Assembly (NCBI GenBank): GCA_016713525.1
Contig: JADJOZ010000001.1
Location: 791,504-855,503 of the forward strand
DNA: 64,000 nucleotides
Source of the DNA: Bacteroidota bacterium
GTDB taxonomy: Bacteria; Bacteroidota; Bacteroidia; AKYH767-A; OLB10
Direction of reading: 5' to 3'
Position 1 is the first letter of the stretch. Each line of letters starts with the position of its first letter. A model generated the notes under the pieces. It was not told where the DNA came from and did not search any database. It saw only the letters and a program-made list of their open reading frames with translations. This document shows, in pieces, positions 60,770 through 64,000 of the stretch. The translations under genes and the position numbers were made by a program.

Positions 60770-62650
60770 GTGAAAAATTTCCTCCTTCAGTTTCTTATCT
60801 TTTGGCTTTTAGTGCTGAAAACTACCTGCACACTGGCTCAGTCTCCTGCCGATTCTTCCAGCATGAAACCAACTGCTTTTGATAGTTTCTTTTTGATCAA
60901 TCCCCATAATCCTATTCTTGTTGCTGATTCTGCCGTCATGCCAACTTTTGTCCAGATTTATGACCCGCTTTACCGTAATTTTTTGGGCGACCCAAGATCC
61001 GGAAACCCCGGCTCAGCCTCTTTTAGCTTTTTAAATAATTTAAATGATTACAGGTTCTTCAATGATGGATTTAATCAATTTGATGCCTACCTGATCAGAC
61101 CCGATCAAACTACGTTAAATGGCCTCAAAAGAAGGTTTACCAATGTTAATTATCACCTGGGCTCCAAAAAGGAACAGCATATTCTGATCTCTCATAAACA
61201 AGAGTTCAGAAAAGGACTCGTTGCCGGACTCGATTTTGGTGCACTCTCTTCACCCGGCGATTTTTCCCGTCAACTTAACAAAAACAGAAACTTTAATATT
61301 TACGCAGGCTACGAATCAAAAGCCAAAACTTACCGGAATTTTATAAGCTATACTTCCAATAAGGTAGAGAATCAGGAAAACGGAGGTATTGTCGCCGATT
61401 CCGTATTTGAAGATGCATCCGATCTTAACTCCAAAACACTGCCGATATCTCTCGCAGCTGCAACCTCCACTCATCGCACACGGGATTATTTTATTAAACA
61501 GCAATTTCATTTATCTAACTTATTCAAAAATATTGACTCGACTTCTTCTGAACCTGAATTTGATAATACTGGATTTGTCATTTCTCACACCTCCTGGTGG
61601 AGCAGGAAATCAGTTGAGTTTGTAAATCTCAATGCCGATACATCCTATTTTACTAATTTTTACAAAGACAGCACCGCAACAGACGATTCTTCTTTCTATT
61701 ATGATGGGTTTCACCAGGTAGTCTTAGACTATAATTTCAAATTGAATGAGTCCAGATTCAGCCTGGGTGGTGGCTATGAATATCAAGATGCACATTATCG
61801 CACGGATACTATCAATTTTGACCGGTTTTTGGGATCTGCCTTATTGCAGGCACATTTTGAAGATCGCCTATTTAATGCTGATTTTTCTTTTAGAAAAGCA
61901 ATTTCTGATGCCTATGAAAAGGTAATTGAGTCCCAATTATATGTTGCTTTTACTCCGATTTCGAAACGTTATAAAACATGGGCATCACTAAAAATTTCTA
62001 AACGCCCCCAGTATTTCAACGATCAGTTATATGTCTCCAACCATTTCAGATGGTCAAATGATTTTGATCTTGCTGAACAGTTAAGATTTGAAACCGGTAT
62101 ACTTATTCCTTCATTAAAACTCAAAGTGCAGGCTACTTACCTGAATGTCGGAAATTATGTTTTCTACAATGAAAAAGCTGAACCGGAAATGCTTGGCAAG
62201 AAGTTAAATTATCTGGAGGCACGTATCACTCATTCCTGGCAAACAGGAAAATTTGGAACTGATAATATGATTCGCTTGCAAAACGTGGATGAGTCTCCTG
62301 CAGTTTATGTTCCAGCAATTGCCACTTTTTCATCACTATATTATCACAACAACTTTTTCAAAAATGCACTTCGTCTTAGATTAGGTATTGATGTAACATT
62401 TTCATCTGAAACGGAATTGTATCAATACATGCCTGCAACAGGTGTATTTTATGAGTCCACCAATAAAAAATCAGGTAATTATCCCAGACTGGATTTTGTT
62501 GGAGTATTAAAAATAGGCACAGCCAGTATTTTTGTGAAATTGGAACATTTTAATGCCGGAATCTCATCCAGAGACTATTATGGCGCTTATTTGCATCCCC
62601 TAACTGGCAGGAATTTCAAATTTGGACTAAGTTGGGATCTGGCTGATTAG
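60770..62650 (+). CDS. Putative porin (Porin_10 type)
   Basis: A 626-residue outer-membrane protein with a signal peptide (FLLQFLIFWLLVLKTTCTLAQ) and many predicted strands. The segments FLGDPRSGNPGSASFSFLNN, NVNYHLGSKKEQHILISHKQ and the C-terminal TGRNFKFGLSWDL match the Bacteroidota putative-porin family. It lies just after the rRNA terminator and probably forms its own transcript. The solute is unknown. Confidence 0.85.
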   Translation: MKNFLLQFLIFWLLVLKTTCTLAQSPADSSSMKPTAFDSFFLINPHNPILVADSAVMPTFVQIYDPLYRNFLGDPRSGNPGSASFSFLNNLNDYRFFNDGFNQFDAYLIRPDQTTLNGLKRRFTNVNYHLGSKKEQHILISHKQEFRKGLVAGLDFGALSSPGDFSRQLNKNRNFNIYAGYESKAKTYRNFISYTSNKVENQENGGIVADSVFEDASDLNSKTLPISLAAATSTHRTRDYFIKQQFHLSNLFKNIDSTSSEPEFDNTGFVISHTSWWSRKSVEFVNLNADTSYFTNFYKDSTATDDSSFYYDGFHQVVLDYNFKLNESRFSLGGGYEYQDAHYRTDTINFDRFLGSALLQAHFEDRLFNADFSFRKAISDAYEKVIESQLYVAFTPISKRYKTWASLKISKRPQYFNDQLYVSNHFRWSNDFDLAEQLRFETGILIPSLKLKVQATYLNVGNYVFYNEKAEPEMLGKKLNYLEARITHSWQTGKFGTDNMIRLQNVDESPAVYVPAIATFSSLYYHNNFFKNALRLRLGIDVTFSSETELYQYMPATGVFYESTNKKSGNYPRLDFVGVLKIGTASIFVKLEHFNAGISSRDYYGAYLHPLTGRNFKFGLSWDLAD

Positions 62651-62729
62651 TAGTCGTTACATGTTGGGATATGTCGTTTTTTACTTAATTTTACTAAGTA
62701 ATTGAAATCAATTTTAACGCGAATAATTT

Positions 62730-64000
62730 ATGAAGCGCATTCTGCTTGTTTTATCTTTTGTTGTTGTTTCTCTCACTTCCAAGGCTCAAACTTTTTCAGG
62801 TACCGGAGGTGCTATTCCTGATAACAACAATTAGGTTTGTTTCCCGATTACGGTAAGTGGGTTATTATCGTCTGTGATCGACAGTTCCTTCGGACTACAA
62901 TCGGTTTGCATTAACCTGCTTCACAACAACGATTACCATTTAACAATTCAGATTGTGGCACCCGATGGAACTACTATCGATTTATCGATGAATAATGGAG
63001 GAACAGGAAATAACTATACCAATACCTGTTTTTCTGGAAATGCAATTACCAGTATTACTGCCGGGAGTGCGCCTTTTCCGGGAATTATATTGCTCAGGAA
63101 TTTTAGGAAATGTAAATAATGGACAGAATGGAAATGGTACCTGGCAGCTGAAAATCAGAGATCAGAATTTTGGAACTTCGGGAACATTGTTAGGTTGGAA
63201 TATGACTTTTGGAAATAATCCCGCTTTACCCTTTGTTTTTTCTTATTCCAATTTGCCAATTGTTGTCCTCAACACAAACGGTCAAACCATTGTGGATGAT
63301 CCAAAAATTATTGCACACATGGGAATTATTTATAATGGACCGGGTGCAACAAATTATTTATCGGATCCATTCAATAATTACGATGGAAATATTGGTGTTG
63401 AAATAAGAGGATCCTGGTCGCAGACATTCCCGCAAAAACAATATGGCTTCGAAACGCTGGATAGTACCAATGAGGAAGTGGATACCATGCTTCTTGGCAT
63501 GCCTGCTGAAAGCGACTGGATTTTATACGCTCCTTACAACGATAAAACCTGTATGCGAAATGTGCTTGCATATGATATCGCCAATAAAACAGGGCATTAT
63601 GCATCGCGAACACAATTTTGTGAATTGGTAATCAACAACGATTACAAAGGAATTTATGTACTCCTGGAAAAAATTAAACGTGACTCCAACCGTGTTGATA
63701 TTTCCAAATTAGTTCCTGCCGACACAACCGGTGACGATTTGACCGGTGGATACATTATTAAAATCGATAAACCAATTGGTGGAAGTACTCCGGGCTGGTA
63801 TTCTAATTATGCCGGTTATCCCGGGACGTTGATTCGGTTCCAGTACGAGTATCCCGATTATACCGACATTATGCCGCAACAAAAAGCCTATATCGAATCC
63901 TATGTCGATTCGTTTGAAAATGCGCTGCAGGCATCCTGGTTTACCAGTCCGGATAGTGGTTATAAAAAGTTTATTGATGTAGAATCATTCATCGACTACT
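62730..64000 (+). CDS. CotH-kinase family secreted protein (3' partial, three lesions)
   Basis: Starts with a signal peptide (MKRILLVLSFVVVSLTSKAQ). An N-terminal beta domain of the P-domain type follows (VCINLL ... IQIVAPDGTTIDL ... GTWQLKIRD). The CotH-like kinase domain then runs to the window edge (VEIRGSWSQTFPQKQYGFE, WILYAPYNDKTCMRNVLAYDI, FCELVINNDYKGIYVLLEKIKRD). Lesions: an in-frame TAG at 62832-62834 where a CAG or TGG is expected, a lost base in the T4 run 63074-63077, and another in 63101-63104. Repair gives SAPFSGNYIAQEFLGNVNNG. After that, frame 1 stays open to 64000. Such proteins are usually T9SS cargo; the tail is outside the window. Confidence 0.8.

Overview
The window comes from an AT-rich Gram-negative member of the Bacteroidota, probably near the Chitinophagales/Sphingobacteriales/Saprospirales rather than Flavobacteria or Bacteroides. 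The evidence is a Bacteroidota-type 16S rRNA, promoters of the form TTTG-N19-TAnnTTTG, two giant secreted proteins with type IX secretion C-terminal domains (one type B, one type A), LytTR/His_kinase signalling, a DUF5777 protein, a Porin_10-type porin, a GWxTD protein and a small LolA.

Layout. 1-2.7 kb: a beta-propeller sensor kinase and its LytTR regulator. 2.7-6 kb: an envelope operon of two c-heme lipoproteins, an OB-fold protein, YceI and DUF5777, closed by a strong terminator. 6-7 kb: a short-chain dehydrogenase. 7-15 kb: a 2585-residue PKD adhesin. 15-18 kb, minus strand: ftsK and lolA. 18.6-21.3 kb: a second repetitive T9SS cargo. 21.4-24.1 kb, minus: an outer-membrane protein, lipA and gapA. 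24.4-29.4 kb: a dlt-like operon (adenylation enzyme, GNAT, carrier protein, MBOAT, SGNH). 29.5-30.4 kb: OsmC and guanine deaminase. 30.4-35 kb, minus: membrane proteins, a small HTH regulator and a tiny lipoprotein. 35.2-42.9 kb: ung, an Omp85 protein, rmuC, a GWxTD protein, rlmB and a GT39-like glycosyltransferase. 42.9-49.7 kb, minus: amidohydrolase, SDR, amino acid permease and two tandem paralogous membrane proteins. 49.8-54.8 kb: purL, two beta-barrel proteins, mtgA and an SDR. 54.9-60.7 kb: a complete rRNA operon (two promoters, 16S, tRNA-Ile, tRNA-Ala, an unusual repeat array, 23S, 5S, terminator). 60.8 kb to the end: a porin and a broken, truncated CotH-family gene.

Two structures stand out. 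The first is the dlt-like operon, which carries a GNAT acetyltransferase between the adenylation enzyme and the carrier protein, in a cell that should have no teichoic acid. The second is a 110-bp tandem array in the 16S-23S spacer. Its units carry the 3' end of tRNA-Ala with a CCCGATAGCTATCGGG palindrome in place of the T-loop.

A caution runs through the window. At least eleven genes have broken reading frames. Eleven of the twelve small shifts are losses of one base in a short homopolymer, and they hit housekeeping genes such as gapA and purL. This looks much more like uncorrected sequencing or assembly error than real gene decay. Each such gene is therefore given as one full-length coding region with the break located.
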